A stretch of 64,000 nt of DNA from FW021-bin31 sp964647485 (GCA_964647485.1 CAZYHV010000009.1:55701-119700), one strand, 5' to 3'; shown: positions 1 to 10,213, counted from the first letter of the stretch. Numbers and translations are program-made. Notes: generated by a model from the sequence alone, not told the origin.

Positions 1-1797
1 TGCCTCCATGTACCGATAAGTTCTCCCCTGCATACTATAATCCTTAAAATCGGGAAGTTGATCATAAGACTTGGGGAAGGTAACCGGTAATTTTCCCGAA
101 GGAGAAGTCTTTCCGAAAATAATATTGGCTACGGCATTTCCACCTTCTTCTCCCGGATACCAGGCCAGCAAAACCGCATCTGCCAGGCTATCCACCGGAG
201 CCAGATTCATCGGGCTACCGCCGGTAATAACCGCTACCACAGGCTTATCATTGTTTTTTTTCAGTCTTCTGAGGAAATCAATCTGATTTTCGGGCAAATT
301 ATAGTCCATCCGATCTCCATAGGTAGCCGAAGCAAAAGATTCTCCCTCCTCTCCTTCTATGGCTCCGGTTAATCCCAGTACCACGATGGTAACATCCGAA
401 GAATGAGCATCGCCGGTGGTCCAGTCCTCCGGGTTTTTATTGGGATGATTCAATTGGATACCCGGTTTATATTGTACCTGACTTCCCGGAGCCACATGAG
501 CAGCGATTCCTTCAAGAAAGGTGACAAAGTGAGTATTCACTCCGTAATAATTCCCTAACAAGGGATAAATATTGGCTGCATTGGGACCAGTCACAAAATA
601 TTTAGGAAGGTCATTTTTTAGCGGGAGTACCCCGTCATTCTTTAACATCACTACCGATTCTTCCGCCGCACGTCCGGCTATAGCCCGATGCTCAGAACTA
701 TTGACCACACTATAAGGTATATTATCATAAGGATTTTTCCCCTGAGGATCAAACAAGCCTAGCTCAAAACGAATGCGTAACAATACGGCTAACGAGCTAT
801 CAATATCTTCTTCCGTTACGAGTCCTTTTTTCAATGCATCTAACAGATTGCCATAGGTATTTCCACAATCCAGCGTCACCCCGCGCTTTAGGGAAATGGC
901 CGAAGCTTCCACCGCATCAGAAGTAAAATGATGACCGGTGTATATATCCCCAATGGCATCGCAATCCGAGACAATGTACCCATTAAAACCCCAATCTTTC
1001 TTTAAAATATCATCCAACAAGAAGGTATTGGCACAACAGGGTTCTCCATTTAACCCGTTATAGGCACACATCACTCCTATCACACCGGCATCCACCGCAG
1101 CATGAAAGGCAGGAAGATAAGTAGAAAATAAATCATGCTTAGAGGCCTTCGCATTAAATTCATGCCGGTATTGCTCCGGACCGCTATATACGGCGAAGTG
1201 TTTGGCACAGGCACCCACTTTCAAATAATCCGGATTATTTCCCTGCATGCCGGTAATAAAAGCTACTCCCATCTTAGAAGTAAGAAAAGGATCTTCTCCA
1301 TACGTCTCCTGCCCTCTTCCCCAACGGGGATCCCTGAAAATATTGATATTGGGGCTCCAAAAGGTCAGCCCTCCATATTGTAAATGATTCCCTTTGGCTT
1401 TGGCTGCATTGAAAATCGCTCGTGCTTCATCAGAAATAACATCGCCTTCCAAATGTACCAGAGAGGTATCAAAAGTAGCAGCCATTCCAATCGCTTGCGG
1501 AAAAACGGTAGCTACCCCCGATCGGGCCACCCCGTGCAAGGCTTCACTCCACCAATTATAGGCCGGAATATGCAAACGGGGAATCGCCGGCGTACTATTC
1601 ATCAACTGAGCCACTTTCTCTTTCGTCGTCATCCTGCCGATTAAATCGCTCACCCTCGCATGAATGGATTGATTGGCATCTAAATAGACGGGGGTTGTTT
1701 GTGCCTGCGTCGAAAAAGTTCCCCATACGAAGAAAACCGACAACAGACTAATCCGTATTTTTTTGCGTAAAAAAGTATACAAAGACAACATAAGCAT
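1..1797 (-). CDS. Glycoside hydrolase family 3, beta-xylosidase-like (3' end outside window)
   Basis: Reading the minus strand from the ATG at 1797 gives 599 codons open to the window edge, so the C-terminus (normally a further 100-300 residues including a fibronectin III-like domain) is missing. A signal peptide of about 30 residues ends near AQTTP. The GH3 N-terminal TIM barrel follows, with the motif SDCDAI; its first Asp (about residue 278) is the expected catalytic nucleophile, and this form of the motif is typical of the beta-xylosidase/arabinofuranosidase branch rather than beta-glucosidases. The alpha/beta sandwich domain follows, with the segment ending in RTYRYMEA at the edge. The product should be periplasmic or surface-exposed and remove terminal xylose or related sugars from oligosaccharides. 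It is divergent from a LacI-family regulator with operator-like palindromes between them, which suggests substrate-induced expression. The family is certain; the exact substrate is inferred. Confidence 0.93.
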   Translation of the reverse strand, partial: MLMLSLYTFLRKKIRISLLSVFFVWGTFSTQAQTTPVYLDANQSIHARVSDLIGRMTTKEKVAQLMNSTPAIPRLHIPAYNWWSEALHGVARSGVATVFPQAIGMAATFDTSLVHLEGDVISDEARAIFNAAKAKGNHLQYGGLTFWSPNINIFRDPRWGRGQETYGEDPFLTSKMGVAFITGMQGNNPDYLKVGACAKHFAVYSGPEQYRHEFNAKASKHDLFSTYLPAFHAAVDAGVIGVMCAYNGLNGEPCCANTFLLDDILKKDWGFNGYIVSDCDAIGDIYTGHHFTSDAVEASAISLKRGVTLDCGNTYGNLLDALKKGLVTEEDIDSSLAVLLRIRFELGLFDPQGKNPYDNIPYSVVNSSEHRAIAGRAAEESVVMLKNDGVLPLKNDLPKYFVTGPNAANIYPLLGNYYGVNTHFVTFLEGIAAHVAPGSQVQYKPGIQLNHPNKNPEDWTTGDAHSSDVTIVVLGLTGAIEGEEGESFASATYGDRMDYNLPENQIDFLRRLKKNNDKPVVAVITGGSPMNLAPVDSLADAVLLAWYPGEEGGNAVANIIFGKTSPSGKLPVTFPKSYDQLPDFKDYSMQGRTYRYMEA

Positions 1798-1824
1798 TTT
1801 AGCATTTAAAAGTACATCAGAGGA

Positions 1825-1832
1825 TAAAGGTA
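1825..1832 (-). promoter_or_regulatory. Possible -7 promoter box of the GH3 gene
   Basis: On the minus strand this reads TACCTTTA, one mismatch from the Bacteroidota box TAnnTTTG, about 28 bp upstream of the GH3 start codon. The operator-like palindrome at 1850-1865 lies just upstream, where it would overlap the -33 region. Confidence 0.35.
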
Positions 1833-1849
1833 GAATTATTTTTTCATAA

Positions 1850-1865
1850 ATACAACCGATTGCAT
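1850..1865. promoter_or_regulatory. Putative LacI-family operator, GH3 side
   Basis: ATACAACC|GATTGCAT is an imperfect palindrome (6 of 8 positions pair) centred on CG, the usual centre of LacI-family operators. Its core ACAACCGATTG recurs exactly at 2050-2060 at the regulator's own start. Binding here would block the GH3 promoter region. Confidence 0.5.
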
Positions 1866-2031
1866 AAAAAGATTTTTATTTAAAATTACATTAACTCTTA
1901 TTATCGAAAAAATATTTTTTGGTAAAGTACCTTATCAGGCAAGACAGTTACAATATATAATTATGTAATCCTTTAACATACAATTATTATATAGGACTTT
2001 ACCTTTTTATCAATAAGTAAAAAGCAATGAC

Positions 2032-2039
2032 TATCTTTG
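2032..2039 (+). promoter_or_regulatory. -7 promoter box of the lacI-family gene
   Basis: TATCTTTG matches TAnnTTTG exactly and lies 22 bp upstream of the start codon at 2062. No clear -33 TTTG could be chosen. Confidence 0.6.
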
Positions 2040-2047
2040 CAAAATAA

Positions 2048-2063
2048 CAACAACCGATTGTAT
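2048..2063. promoter_or_regulatory. Putative LacI-family operator, autoregulatory
   Basis: AACAACC|GATTGTAT shares the 11-mer ACAACCGATTG with the site at 1852-1862 and ends on the start codon of the regulator. It sits between the -7 box and the coding region, a position suited to autorepression. Confidence 0.5.
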
Positions 2064-3105
2064 GAATAAGAAAAAAAATGTCACCATTTATGATATTGCC
2101 GACCAATTAGACGTATCGGCTTCCACCGTCAGCAGAGCCTTGAAGGACAACCCGCTGGTCAGTAAAGCTACCAGAAAAAAAATACAATCTACCGCCCGGG
2201 AGATGGGCTTTCAACTCAACACTTTTGCAAGCAGTCTGAGAAGTCAAAAGACTTCTACGATAGGAGTAGTGATGCATGAGCTCAGAAGTAATTTCATGAC
2301 AGCCGTCTTATCGGGCATTGAGGAAGTGACCAATGAAGCCGGATACGATTTAATTATTGCTCACTCTTCCGAGAGTTATAAAAAGGAAGTCGCCAATGTC
2401 AAAAATCTTTTCAGAAGAAGAGTGGATGGATTAATAGCTGCCCTGGCTTTTGAAACTCCTAATCTGGATCACTACCAGCGATACAGAGACAAAGGGATTC
2501 CTGTTATTTTTTATGACCGGGTAGTGGAAGAATCAGACTATCCCAAAGTAATCATCAACAATTATAAAAGTGGTTATGATGCTACCAAACACCTGATAGG
2601 TCAGGGTTGTTCCCGCATTGCCCTTGTCACAGCCAGTCTGGAGAGAAATGTTTATGCCGAAAGACACAGAGGGTATTTAGCAGCTCTAAAAGAAGCCAAA
2701 ATCAAGCCTAAGGAAGATTTGGTACTCATCAAAGATCTCTCTGAAGACTGGGCCAGGGAAGCTGCTGAAAAAATAGTGGATATGCATCCCCGGCCGGATG
2801 GTGTATTTGTCACGCATGATTTCTCTGCCGTGGTGCTTATGCAAAGCCTGAAGAAAGCAGGCGTACGTATTCCGGAAGATATTGCAGTAGTGGGATTCAA
2901 CAATGATCCCATTTGCAGATTGGCCAACCCGCAACTTTCCACGATTAACTATCCGGGGGAAGAAATGGGTGCCGCAGCAGCTCATCATCTTGTTCATCTG
3001 CTGGAAGGAAAATATTCTCAACAGGAAATCAATACCATTACCCTGAAGTCAGATCTTATTGTAAGGGGATCTTCCCTGAAAAAAGGAAAAAAGCCTTCCT
3101 CATAG
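2062..3105 (+). CDS. LacI-family transcriptional regulator
   Basis: 347 residues, the usual size for the family. The N-terminus (about residues 7-55) is the LacI helix-turn-helix plus hinge helix: TIYDIADQLDVSASTVSRAL is the recognisable DNA-binding signature. From about residue 60 the periplasmic-binding-protein-like sensor domain begins (TIGVVMHELRSNFMTAVLSG) and ends with the typical operator-dimer core. The start ATG follows a TATCTTTG promoter box by 22 bp and overlaps an operator-like palindrome. The gene is divergent from the GH3 enzyme and shares the intergenic region with it, so it most likely represses that gene until a sugar ligand binds. The ligand cannot be read from the sequence; a xylose-derived oligosaccharide is a guess from the neighbour. 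Confidence 0.93.
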   Translation: MNKKKNVTIYDIADQLDVSASTVSRALKDNPLVSKATRKKIQSTAREMGFQLNTFASSLRSQKTSTIGVVMHELRSNFMTAVLSGIEEVTNEAGYDLIIAHSSESYKKEVANVKNLFRRRVDGLIAALAFETPNLDHYQRYRDKGIPVIFYDRVVEESDYPKVIINNYKSGYDATKHLIGQGCSRIALVTASLERNVYAERHRGYLAALKEAKIKPKEDLVLIKDLSEDWAREAAEKIVDMHPRPDGVFVTHDFSAVVLMQSLKKAGVRIPEDIAVVGFNNDPICRLANPQLSTINYPGEEMGAAAAHHLVHLLEGKYSQQEINTITLKSDLIVRGSSLKKGKKPSS

Positions 3106-3134
3106 CTATAGTCATTAAAGAGGAACAAAACGGG

Positions 3135-4193
3135 CTAAAAATGGGGACACAAATAGCTCTTTTTATTGTAAACCGGTCCTTCATGATAATGGCCTTTAAA
3201 AGTCAGGGAGATTTCGTATCCTCCTCTCCGTTGATTGGCACTACTCAGAGAAGAAGTTGTTACATCATAAGAAAACATAATCTTCCAATCCTTCATTTGA
3301 TACCCCACCATCGGAATAAAAGACTCGTCAAAACGATAATAAAGACCTCCCAAGAGCTGGTATTCTCCTCCTCCCGAGAGATCGTAAGCCACACTTGACC
3401 CGATCACGGTTTCACGAGCATCATCCTGTTCGGTATAATACCCATTCGGTTTAACAATGACCCGGGGGCCGACTTTCATAATAGCGCTTAAAAACCCGAT
3501 ATAACGCGGACGAATCTCATTTTTGCCCTCCTTCAGAAAACTCTCATGAGGCCTGTTCAGATGATGTACCGAAGCACCTAAATTAAAATAGATATGATCG
3601 GTAGGGAAATAAGCGTAATTCATCCCGATCTGTAAATCAAAGTAACCGATGGAGGATTGATTAATATCTACATTCGTCATCTGGTTTGTATCAAAAAACC
3701 ATTTCCCAAATTGATCATTAAACTGATCCGGAAAGGTCAGTTTAGACATATCTATCCGCTTGGAAGCATAGCCTCCGTTAAATCCCAAAGACAACAAGCT
3801 GTTATTCCCCAAGAGTTGATGATAAGCGAGCGAAACATAAAGTTTCGTGGATTTCAGCCCTCCGTTTCCCGCTTCATCCTGGAGCAAGACGCCCCCCAGG
3901 CCTACCCAGCCATAATACAGATAATGTCGCAATAGCTGCGCATCGCCATAGGCAGAGAATGTACGATAAGGAGCGCCTAAAGAGGCCCACTGATTCCTGT
4001 AATTTCCCCCAAACCGATAGTTCGCATCCGGCATAAATCCTGTATTGGCCGGATTTTCTGTCAGCGGAGAGTTAAAAAACTGGGAAAAGTGAAGATCCTG
4101 ACCATAAGAAACCTCCGGCAGCAAAAAACAGCATATTATACTCCCGACGATTCCCCAACCATACTTTTTTATTTTTTGATAACTACATGTCAC
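3135..4193 (-). CDS. PorP/SprF family type IX secretion outer-membrane protein
   Basis: 352 residues. The start is GTG at 4193; no in-frame ATG precedes the signal peptide, which runs through a hydrophobic stretch and ends near SYGQD. The mature N-terminus QDLHFSQFFNSPLTENPANT is the hallmark of PorP/SprF proteins, followed by a beta-rich barrel with repeated aromatic strands. These proteins sit in the outer membrane and are thought to anchor or help present type B sorted type IX substrates. The gene lies 35 bp downstream of, and in the same direction as, the 1274-residue protein carrying a type IX C-terminal domain, so the pair is very probably one operon, as is common for these paired genes. 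Confidence 0.9.
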   Translation of the reverse strand: MTCSYQKIKKYGWGIVGSIICCFLLPEVSYGQDLHFSQFFNSPLTENPANTGFMPDANYRFGGNYRNQWASLGAPYRTFSAYGDAQLLRHYLYYGWVGLGGVLLQDEAGNGGLKSTKLYVSLAYHQLLGNNSLLSLGFNGGYASKRIDMSKLTFPDQFNDQFGKWFFDTNQMTNVDINQSSIGYFDLQIGMNYAYFPTDHIYFNLGASVHHLNRPHESFLKEGKNEIRPRYIGFLSAIMKVGPRVIVKPNGYYTEQDDARETVIGSSVAYDLSGGGEYQLLGGLYYRFDESFIPMVGYQMKDWKIMFSYDVTTSSLSSANQRRGGYEISLTFKGHYHEGPVYNKKSYLCPHF

Positions 4194-4228
4194 ACGCTCA
4201 AGTTATTTTATAACTAATATACTCATTT

Positions 4229-7200
4229 TTAACGGACTAAAGTAATACTTCCCTTCTTCGTTGCTTTTTCTCCATTATAAAAAACCACATACACCACATA
4301 AGCATAGGCATCCATTTCCTGAGGTTTTCCTTTATATGTTCCATCCCATCCTTTTTGATAAATATAAGAAATATCGGGGTCATTACTATGGAATACCCTT
4401 TCTCCCCAACGGTTATAAATACTGAAATCGATTTCTTTCACGCCAAAAGCCTTTGGCGCCGCATAGCCGTTGATATCGCCACTACCGGGGGTAAAAGCAG
4501 AAGGCACATCCAAAGCCGGAACTACCTTTTCTTGTACTTCATGCACAATCGTATCCGAACAACTGGCAGCATTGGTAACGATCAGGGTAATCTCATAAGT
4601 GCCGGTTTCCGCATATAAATGATCGGGGTTTTTCTTTTCCGAAGATTTTCCGTCTCCGAAATACCATTCATAGGTCAGGCTGGAATCTATCTGGTCAAAA
4701 TTGGATTGCGATACATTTTCAAGATGGAAAATAGCATTCACCGGAGGGTTATGTCCTTGCTGATCGGTGGTAACATTAAAAGCCGCAGTTGGTTTGGGGT
4801 AAACGACCACACTATCTTTCACTTTATCTTTTTCCTGACAAACCGTATCTTCTGCAATTAATGTCACCTTATATTTCCCTTTTGTCGTAAAATCATAAGG
4901 TACCGATCGCCCGTCTCCTACCCTTATCGTATCTGACAGTCCGGGTTTCTCCACCACCCAAATATAATTCGTCCCTCCAAGAGATACGTTATTCAGTTTA
5001 TGCACACCGGGATCACAGAAAATATCCGGAATATCCATCTTTGCTTCCAATATATCAGAAGCATTAATTACGAAAGAAGTATCAATCGGCGTATTACAAA
5101 AATGGGCGGTATCTTTTAAAGACAAAGTGACGGTATAACTTCCCTGCCCGGGAAATTGATGTATTGTGGAATCATTTTTCTGTATTTCATCTCCGGTTCC
5201 ATCATCAAAATTCCAGGTAAAATATTGATCCGGAATAGGATTCAGATGATCACTTTTTGATAAGTTGACAAACCGGTATTTATAGCTTTTACAGGGCGGT
5301 AATTTTTCGGCAGTGGCCTGAAGCTGAGCCGGATTATCTCCTATATGTATTCGGATAAAAGAGGTATCCCGCTCAATACAAGCCGTGGAATCATGTTTGA
5401 TCAGCCGGACAACATAGGTACCCACCTTCGTAAACTCATGCGTAAAGTTACTTGTATCCGTTTTTTCCGGTCCAAATACAGAGGTTGCAGTATCTCCTTT
5501 AAAGACCTCCCAATTCCAGGCATCGGCAGGACGTCCGTATAAGGTATCCACAAAAGTAATCTCCTCATGAAAACAGTAGTTCGAGCGTCGGTTTTTTGTG
5601 GCAATACCTCCCCGTACCCCATCCAGATTAAAAGCGATCTTAAAGCCCACCACATTACATTGAGCGAAATTACTGCTGCCCGAACTCAAACTTCCATTTC
5701 TTCGGCTGACCACTCCGGGAGGACCGGTAGGAAAGATGGTTCCTCCCCCACAATTGGCACAAATGGCCTGATAGATGACTCCATTCGGATCAAAACGGCT
5801 GGTTCCGCCATCTACATGGTCCGTAAAGCCCCCCTTTTGACCATAGGTATCGGCAAATAAAATCCCGGCAGCATTTTTTTTCATCGTAATGAAATAAAAG
5901 TCTCTCCCATCCGGGGAAGTTAAATTCAACGGATTTACTTTCGGTAATCCATAGGTTCCCTGATTCGGATATTCCGAAGGGTTTTGAGGCTGAATATTCC
6001 CTCCCCATCCGGACATATATACATTCTGGCAACGATCTACCAAAAAAGCGGTGGGAGAAATATTGGGCAGCGAAGTCCTTTCCGAATTAGAAGAACCAAA
6101 GGTGGCCGAATAAATCAGCTTTGTGAAATGAGGATCAAATTTACAAAAAAACTGTTTCCCGTATTTGACTCCTTTCAATGGAATATTCTTAGAAAAAACT
6201 TTTTTCCAATCCCCTTCTGTCGTTCCTCCTACATACACATTCCCTTCTTTATCGGTTTGAATACCATAAATCTGATCCGCCTGATCGGATCCCAGATAAG
6301 TAGAACGAAGTAATGTTTTGCCGTCAGGGGTAACTTCCGAAATAAAACCATCTACCCGACCACCATATTTTGACTGAATGGCCTGTCCCGAAACTCCCGG
6401 AAAATTAGAACTACCGGTTCCACCGGCGACATATATATTCCCATTATTAGAAAATGCCAATACATAAGCCGCATCATTGGCATTCCCTCCCAGATAGGAA
6501 GCCCAGGTTACTCCTGAAAGATCAGGAGCCGCTTTCAATACAACTGCATCTTGTTTCACCCCTGCGACTTCTTTCGTACTCCCGAATTCTGATTGAAAGA
6601 CACCGGAGGTAACAGGAAAATTGTCAGATTGTGTAGAACCCACCAAAATGATATTACCCTCCGCATCCACATTGACTTCACTTCGTGCATCATCGCCATA
6701 AAACCGGCGTAAGGAAATGGTTGTCTTATTATTTACAGGCGTATATTTATCCGCGATATTGACGCCATCTTCTCCGGTTCCGCCTATAATCAACGATCCT
6801 ACTGTCCCACTTCCATCGGCGGTTAATTCCGTTAATACCATATCCCATCTTCCTCCGGGGCCTACTCTATCCCCCGGATAGGAGCTTCCATCATTCGTCC
6901 TCCCAGAAATAATCAATTGATTTTTATCATTCACCACAAAACTATGGGGTTGCTCATCTCCACTTCCGCCGAGATAAGTAGCATATATCAAATTTTTCCC
7001 ATCCGGACTCAATTTACTGATAGAAATATCGAATCCTCCATTTCCGTAGGTTTGACCCCCACCCTGAAACTTTTCTTCAAAGGCGCCCGGAGTGGTGGGA
7101 TAGCCCACCCCAAAGACAATTCCTCCCATATAAAAATTGCCGGCTGCATCATAAGTAGCGGTATAGCCCCAGTTATCAGCTGAGGAACCACTATAGGTGG

Positions 7201-8053
7201 CAAAAATAAAATTCGGATCAATAATTAAAGAATAACTCGGATCATAATTCCCTTTGGGTCTAAATGTCAGGACATTCCCTTTTAATTTATATTTTACTTT
7301 AATATCAACCTTTTTATTGTCAATGACCTGATAAGCATAAGGAGCCACTTCCACATTTGTTCCTACCGACGTTTTGATATAAAGTTGGTTGTTTTTGGTA
7401 TATAATTCATCTGCTCCTTCATATTCAAACTGAATATCCTTATAATTCCCTCCCGGATGAACAATCAAATCATATTTTAGGCCTTCATTGTTGGAATAGA
7501 CATGCATATCGATATTTGGATATAAAGCCTTGTAGGTGACCCCTCCAAAAGCAGAAACATGCTGTCCCCAATGGGTTTGGTCTTTTCCTATCAGATAATT
7601 ATAACTTGTTTGGGATTTATGATCCGTAAGGAGCTGTGCTTGCTTATTGGCATGTAAGAAATTGACATTGTATGCATGACCATGAATAACCTTAGGCAGT
7701 TGTGAGCCGGAAGATCCTGAGGAAGAAATACGTGCAGCAGCGTTCGTATTCGATTGATGTCGGGGACCTTTATCATAAAAGCCGGAGTCATTGCTGTTAT
7801 GATCATAGGTTCCATGAAAACCTTCTCTCAACTTGTGCATATCCTCATTACTGAGGAAGCTGTAGGTAATCCCGTTTTCCCTTAAGTAAATATGACCATT
7901 GGGCAATTGTGCACGATACAATACCTCTGAATTCCATTGCCCTTTGTTTTCCTTAAACTGCAAGTATCCCTGAGCAACACTTTTCTGCTCCCAAAGCAAC
8001 AGACTAATAAAGACTCCTATGATTAAATATAATTTTCTCAAAAATGAATGCAT
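4229..8053 (-). CDS. Large secreted SBBP/PKD protein with type IX sorting domain (type B)
   Basis: 1274 residues from ATG at 8053. A signal peptide ends near VAQGYLQF. The N-terminal 280 residues match the domain that opens many of these proteins (FKENKGQWNSEVLYRAQLPN). From about 285 to 700 there are repeated SBBP beta-propeller units of the type Y.T.LGG...D, e.g. ATYLGGSGDEQPHSF. After about residue 850 come several PKD-like domains (WNFDDG, EWYFGDG). The last 90 residues contain PSAFTPGSGDINGY and IYNRWGERVF, the gliding-motility-associated/CHU_C type B sorting signal. It is therefore exported by the type IX system and attached to or released from the cell surface. Its ligand is unknown. 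The adjacent PorP-like gene is its likely partner. Confidence 0.93.
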   Translation of the reverse strand: MHSFLRKLYLIIGVFISLLLWEQKSVAQGYLQFKENKGQWNSEVLYRAQLPNGHIYLRENGITYSFLSNEDMHKLREGFHGTYDHNSNDSGFYDKGPRHQSNTNAAARISSSGSSGSQLPKVIHGHAYNVNFLHANKQAQLLTDHKSQTSYNYLIGKDQTHWGQHVSAFGGVTYKALYPNIDMHVYSNNEGLKYDLIVHPGGNYKDIQFEYEGADELYTKNNQLYIKTSVGTNVEVAPYAYQVIDNKKVDIKVKYKLKGNVLTFRPKGNYDPSYSLIIDPNFIFATYSGSSADNWGYTATYDAAGNFYMGGIVFGVGYPTTPGAFEEKFQGGGQTYGNGGFDISISKLSPDGKNLIYATYLGGSGDEQPHSFVVNDKNQLIISGRTNDGSSYPGDRVGPGGRWDMVLTELTADGSGTVGSLIIGGTGEDGVNIADKYTPVNNKTTISLRRFYGDDARSEVNVDAEGNIILVGSTQSDNFPVTSGVFQSEFGSTKEVAGVKQDAVVLKAAPDLSGVTWASYLGGNANDAAYVLAFSNNGNIYVAGGTGSSNFPGVSGQAIQSKYGGRVDGFISEVTPDGKTLLRSTYLGSDQADQIYGIQTDKEGNVYVGGTTEGDWKKVFSKNIPLKGVKYGKQFFCKFDPHFTKLIYSATFGSSNSERTSLPNISPTAFLVDRCQNVYMSGWGGNIQPQNPSEYPNQGTYGLPKVNPLNLTSPDGRDFYFITMKKNAAGILFADTYGQKGGFTDHVDGGTSRFDPNGVIYQAICANCGGGTIFPTGPPGVVSRRNGSLSSGSSNFAQCNVVGFKIAFNLDGVRGGIATKNRRSNYCFHEEITFVDTLYGRPADAWNWEVFKGDTATSVFGPEKTDTSNFTHEFTKVGTYVVRLIKHDSTACIERDTSFIRIHIGDNPAQLQATAEKLPPCKSYKYRFVNLSKSDHLNPIPDQYFTWNFDDGTGDEIQKNDSTIHQFPGQGSYTVTLSLKDTAHFCNTPIDTSFVINASDILEAKMDIPDIFCDPGVHKLNNVSLGGTNYIWVVEKPGLSDTIRVGDGRSVPYDFTTKGKYKVTLIAEDTVCQEKDKVKDSVVVYPKPTAAFNVTTDQQGHNPPVNAIFHLENVSQSNFDQIDSSLTYEWYFGDGKSSEKKNPDHLYAETGTYEITLIVTNAASCSDTIVHEVQEKVVPALDVPSAFTPGSGDINGYAAPKAFGVKEIDFSIYNRWGERVFHSNDPDISYIYQKGWDGTYKGKPQEMDAYAYVVYVVFYNGEKATKKGSITLVR

Positions 8054-8104
8054 TTTAAAATAAACAATCCCTTTTATAACAGCATAACCTCATCATTTGT
8101 TAAC

Positions 8105-10213
8105 TTAAGATATTCTGCTCCAGATATTTTTATCCTTTTGATTCATTAAAAACAATCTCAATCCTCCATGTTCCGACGCAGTCAAATCCGGATCCTGTTG
8201 TAACAGTAATCCGGCTTCTTTTCTAGCTGCTTCCAAAATGGATCGGTCTTCTACAACATCAGCAATGTGTAGATTCAGGGTTCCACTCTGTCTTGTTCCT
8301 TCAATATCTCCCGGACCACGTAGTTCCATGTCTTTCTCTGCAATCCAAAAGCCATCGCTGCTTGCCGTCATAATGTCCATCCTCTTCTTGCTTTCCTTGC
8401 CTATTTTCTCTGCCGTCATTAAAATACAATAAGATTGATCGGCACCACGACCTACTCTGCCTCGCAATTGATGAAGTTGAGAGAGACCAAAACGTTCTGC
8501 ACTTTCAATCAACATTACACTGGCATTAGGTACGTTGACGCCCACCTCAATGACCGTAGTCGCTACCATTATTTGACAATCCCCGGACACAAAACGTTGC
8601 ATATTAGCTTCTTTAATATCCGTCTTTTGTTTTCCATGCACCATACTGATATAATAATCCGGTTCCGGGAAATATTCCTTTATCCCTGCATATCCTGTCA
8701 TCAGATTCTCAAAATCCATTTTTTCGGATTCTTCTATCAAAGGATACACAATATAAGCCTGTCGTCCTTTTTTAATTTCCGAACGGATAAAATTCACGGT
8801 TTGTGCTCTCTGAAGTTCATTTCGATGTACCGTCGTCACTGCTTTTCTTCCGGGCGGTAACTCATCAATGACCGACACATCCAGATCTCCATAAACCGTC
8901 ATGGCCAGGGTTCGGGGAATAGGAGTAGCCGTCATCACCAGAATATGCGGAGCAATTGTATTCTTCTTCCAAAGCTTCGATCTTTGTTTCACACCAAAAC
9001 GATGTTGCTCATCAATAACAGCCAGCCCCAGGTTTTTAAATTGCACAGTATCTTCAATCAGGGCATGTGTACCAATGAGGATATCCAATTCCCCGTTGTG
9101 TGCTTCTTCTAAAATTTGCGTTCTTTTCTTTCCTTTAATACTACCGGTCAGCAGGGCTGTTTTCAACCCTATCTTATCCAATTCTGCACCAATTCCTTCA
9201 TAATGCTGCTGCGCTAAAATAGCCGTAGGCGCCATCATACAGGCCTGAAATCCATTGTCAACAGCCAGTAACATACTCAACAACGCCACGGCTGTTTTTC
9301 CACTTCCTACATCCCCCTGGAGCAGCCTGTTCATCTGGTTTCCGCTTCGGGTATCTTTCCTTATTTCCCGTACGACCCTTTTCTGTGCAGCCGTCAGTTC
9401 AAAAGGAAGATATTTCTCATAATAGGTGTTGAAATAAGTGCCTACCTGTTCAAACGGCCATCCTTTCGACAGCCTGTTTCTATTGATTTTTATGCGGAAA
9501 AGTCTGATCTGAGCCAAGAAAAACTCTTCAAATTTCAACCTGTTTCTGGCTTGTTCTAATTCCTCCGTATTCTTTGGAAAATGAGCCGCCCGATAGGCAG
9601 TCTTTCTGGGCAATAACTGGTATCTTTCAAGCAAATCCTTTGGCAGATTTTCCGGGAGTGCATCTGCCGGGAGTTTTTCAAAGAGCCCAAAGCTGATTTT
9701 TGCTAAAGCACGACCTCCCAGGCCTTTGGCATTTAATTTCTCGGTAGCCGGATAGACCGGATCCAGGTAACGTTTTCCCTGCTTATTCTCCGGCGTTCTC
9801 TCTTCTATCTCCGGATGCGCCATCTGAGGCTGTCCATTAAAAAAGGTGATTTTTCCAAAAGCATGATACACCTGATTAGGATGTAACGATTTTTTTATCC
9901 AGGATACCCCTCTAAACCAAACCAGAGACAAAGACCCGCTCTGGTCACGCAACGTAGCCGTCAGTCGTTTGCTCCTTTTCTCCCCTATTTCTTCCAGATC
10001 AGTCAAAATGCCTTTAACCTGTACAAATTCTTCCTGAAACCGAAGTGATCCAATGGGAGTAAAATGAGATTTATCGATATGCCGGAAAGGGAAATGTACC
10101 AGTAAATCTCCAAAAGTATGAATCTCCAATTCTTTCCGCAATAGTTCCCCTTTCCGCGGGCCGACGCCCTTCAGATACTCAATGGGACTGGATAAAATAT
10201 CTTGATGACTCAC
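8105..10213 (-). CDS. recG: ATP-dependent DNA helicase RecG
   Basis: 702 residues, normal for RecG. The N-terminal wedge domain (about 1-270) is followed by a superfamily 2 helicase core: Walker A GDVGSGKTAVA, box II DEQHRFG, motif III MTATPIPRTLAM, and motif VI HQLRGRVGRG, then the RecG C-terminal region with WIAEKDMELRGPGDIEGTRQ. RecG remodels stalled replication forks and branched recombination intermediates. The start is GTG at 10213, preceded by AAGAAA, and only 6 bp separate it from the stop of the upstream DPP IV-like gene in the same direction, so the two are probably co-transcribed. Confidence 0.97.
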   Translation of the reverse strand: MSHQDILSSPIEYLKGVGPRKGELLRKELEIHTFGDLLVHFPFRHIDKSHFTPIGSLRFQEEFVQVKGILTDLEEIGEKRSKRLTATLRDQSGSLSLVWFRGVSWIKKSLHPNQVYHAFGKITFFNGQPQMAHPEIEERTPENKQGKRYLDPVYPATEKLNAKGLGGRALAKISFGLFEKLPADALPENLPKDLLERYQLLPRKTAYRAAHFPKNTEELEQARNRLKFEEFFLAQIRLFRIKINRNRLSKGWPFEQVGTYFNTYYEKYLPFELTAAQKRVVREIRKDTRSGNQMNRLLQGDVGSGKTAVALLSMLLAVDNGFQACMMAPTAILAQQHYEGIGAELDKIGLKTALLTGSIKGKKRTQILEEAHNGELDILIGTHALIEDTVQFKNLGLAVIDEQHRFGVKQRSKLWKKNTIAPHILVMTATPIPRTLAMTVYGDLDVSVIDELPPGRKAVTTVHRNELQRAQTVNFIRSEIKKGRQAYIVYPLIEESEKMDFENLMTGYAGIKEYFPEPDYYISMVHGKQKTDIKEANMQRFVSGDCQIMVATTVIEVGVNVPNASVMLIESAERFGLSQLHQLRGRVGRGADQSYCILMTAEKIGKESKKRMDIMTASSDGFWIAEKDMELRGPGDIEGTRQSGTLNLHIADVVEDRSILEAARKEAGLLLQQDPDLTASEHGGLRLFLMNQKDKNIWSRIS

